NCBI GenBank assembly: GCA_947652605.1
Contig: OX393576.1
Span: forward strand, 51,002,966-51,066,965
DNA: 64,000 bases
Reading direction: 5' to 3'
Origin: Elmis aenea
Taxonomy: Eukaryota > Arthropoda > Insecta > Coleoptera > Elmidae
Shown here: positions 10,561 through 64,000 of the stretch, piece after piece
How the letters are laid out: each line of letters begins with the position of its first letter
Numbering within the stretch: the first letter of the stretch is position 1
The notes under the pieces: generated by a model
What the model saw: the letters and a program-made list of their open reading frames with translations, nothing else
What the model was told of the DNA's origin: nothing
Database searches by the model: none
Made by a program: the position numbers and the translations under genes

Positions 10561-11927
10561 TAGCGCCCAATATACGAAATGATTTTAAACAGTTCAAGGT
10601 TTTATTTTCAATATAAACAATTATTTTCTAAATCTAAATCAAATCGAAACCAGCTTAAATTTTGTATTTATCAGCGCTATAGATGCTGCAGTTTTTGATA
10701 TCCTAATATTCAATTGAAATAACTCTAAAGATTTACAAACACTAACCATAAAATTTATTAAACAATATTTTGTTCTAATAAAGCCACAGCCAACTATGAC
10801 TGCCATTTAAAAAAATGCAAGTTTGTGTTATAACTCGGAAATCGAGCGTGCTATGAAAATTTCGTTAACATATTTAAAATCCACGTAAAAACATCTATAA
10901 AAGCCAAATTGTGCTTTTGTTCTAGCTCATTGGCTTACGGAATTACTCAAGTTTGAAAAAAATCGACCTTTTTCAGTTTTTTCAAAATATTTCAAAAAGT
11001 TGACGTAGGTCAAATTTGAAAATGGCTAATTTGCTACTTTAAATGTTTTGTATCTTTAATATTAACGGAGTTACCCATACAACGGGTTAGAAAAATGGGC
11101 ACCCTGTATATTTAGGTTCATTGAAAAAAAAACACATAATAAATAATAACTTTGTATATATTTCAAAAATAGATAGGATACAATTTTCTCTTATTTAAAT
11201 TTAAGACTAGTTTTACCCACAAAAACGAATAACATAATATTTGTCTCACAAGACTGTTTTAAATTTCAAGCGCGCATAAAAGAATGGTTATGTAAGGGCT
11301 TTAACTTGGTACTCGACTGGGTTTTAGGGAGTGTCACATATATAGCAAAAGCATAATATACCATGTTGGTTACGCTGATTCTAGAAGACCAGGGGAATAA
11401 TAGGAATTGTTTAGAAAACTGGAGAATGAAGCCAAAGAATTCGGTTTTGAAATAAATGAACAAAAAACAAACTATATGACATGATAACATCTTGGAGGAG
11501 AAAGGAACACAAGTTTAAAAAAAGAAATTCCGGTTTAAGTCAACAGAAACGTCAATTGTCTCTTTAATAACAACAATGAGTTGCTTAGCTACCGAGAGTT
11601 AACCAAGAGTAAACTTTTGAATTCGATGGATTTTTGTGCAACCGGGCTTCAATTTGTTATCACGTTTTTAATTTATTTTTTATGAGATTGATTAACAAAA
11701 TATAACCAATCAGTACACGACTACAACCTTTTTAAGCATCAAAAATATGATGAATAGGAAAAGGTCAATTTTATAATAATAATAAATTACGCTTTTTCTA
11801 CTCTTTAAACCTTGTTGATAAAAAAATGGGCATAATCGGAATTGGAGATAAAAGCATGGTGAGCAACATTTTGGGGCGTTTGTTTATCGGAACACCAAAA
11901 TGTAATAATTTACGTGAAAAAATAACA
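10561..11927. other. Intergenic AT-rich DNA with decayed repeat ends
   Basis: Contains a lone fold-back end (ACCCTGTATA near 11101) but no convincing partner. No gene was recognised. The short minus-strand open frame at 11266-11490 has no domain signature. Confidence 0.45.
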
Positions 11928-11933
11928 TTTATT
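11928..11933 (-). promoter_or_regulatory. Candidate polyadenylation signal of the FAS-like gene
   Basis: AATAAA on the minus strand about 80 bases after the FAS-like stop codon at 12012, at a sensible spacing for the first poly(A) signal. Confidence 0.6.
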
Positions 11934-12011
11934 TGTTAGCACTATTTTTTTTGTTGTTTTAAATATTTTCCCAAATTCCATTAACGTTTCTTTAATATTG
12001 TTTTGTACATT

Positions 12012-63598
<51,587 letters not shown>

Positions 63599-64000
63599 CT
63601 AAAAAAATTGAATAAAAATAGTAGCTGAGCGGTGCAAAGTTATCCCCGTTTCTAACACATTGGACCGTCGAACTTCGAACACAGTCGGTTCCAGTAGAAG
63701 GTTCGAACTTCGAGTTTCCGATAAGAAATAATGTAAATTGAATTAAGTAATCCATATGTATATCACAACTTCGAAATTTACCCAATAGAAACATTTTAAG
63801 TGTCTGTTTTTATAGATCTTTTAGCAAATAATGTTAAAACAAGCATATTATATTTCAATGATTGAACTTTTTTTTATAAAGTATATTCCCAACAAATATG
63901 CGCAAAAGTATGAAAGACAAATATCTAGAATACTCTTGCAGATATAACAATGAAATTGGTATCTGAACGTTATGGTATTTTTAGATTTCGTTTGAAAATT
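63599..64000. other. FAS intron at right edge
   Basis: AT-rich, starts with the T-run acceptor of exon 1. A short inverted pair CGAACTTCGA / AGTTCGAACT occurs near 63667-63715. No exon recognised before the window ends. Confidence 0.5.

Noticed and set aside
7777..11106. One large fold-back element between CAGGGTGTC and GGCACCCTG
   Set aside because: Only the outer dozen or so bases are plausibly inverted; the interior shows no complementarity.

Overview
This is a repeat-rich nuclear window from an animal, almost certainly an insect; a beetle with a large genome would fit, but I cannot prove the order. Protein-coding information is split by GT-AG introns, there are no operons, and most of the DNA is transposon-derived.

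Two host genes are present, both on the minus strand. At the left edge (167-892) are the first three coding exons of a soluble inorganic pyrophosphatase with a predicted mitochondrial presequence; the rest of the gene lies left of base 1. From 63598 down to 12012 runs one giant gene for a multidomain type I fatty-acid-synthase-like protein. I could place 28 coding exons whose phases all join without a break: KS (from just before the active-site Cys), MAT, DH, pseudo-methyltransferase, ER, KR, ACP and TE, ending at a stop codon. They encode 2193 residues; the first KS exons lie right of base 64000. KS, ER, KR, ACP and TE keep their catalytic residues, but the MAT domain has lost most of its catalytic residues and the DH motif carries a Gly-to-Asp change.

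The spacer between the two genes and the FAS introns are packed with mobile DNA. 1077-7776 is an inverted-repeat element with 2.23 kb arms and an intact IS1595/Merlin-type DDE transposase. 9440-10560 is a satellite of about 140 bp with a 281 bp dimer period. At least ten long palindromic (fold-back) elements with TATACAGGGTG-type ends and TA target sites fill the introns; one still holds the tail of an IS630/Tc1-mariner-type transposase. Others include hAT-like elements with 8 bp target duplications, a fold-back element with minisatellite arms, a 292 bp tandem array inside one fold-back arm, a tRNA-derived SINE, a mariner pseudogene, and at least six non-LTR retrotransposon bodies or fragments. 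Several insertions are nested up to three deep, and target duplications let their order be read.

The host genes are unrelated in function except that pyrophosphatase removes PPi released by fatty acyl activation. I see no sign of coordinated regulation. No rRNA, functional tRNA or CRISPR array was found.
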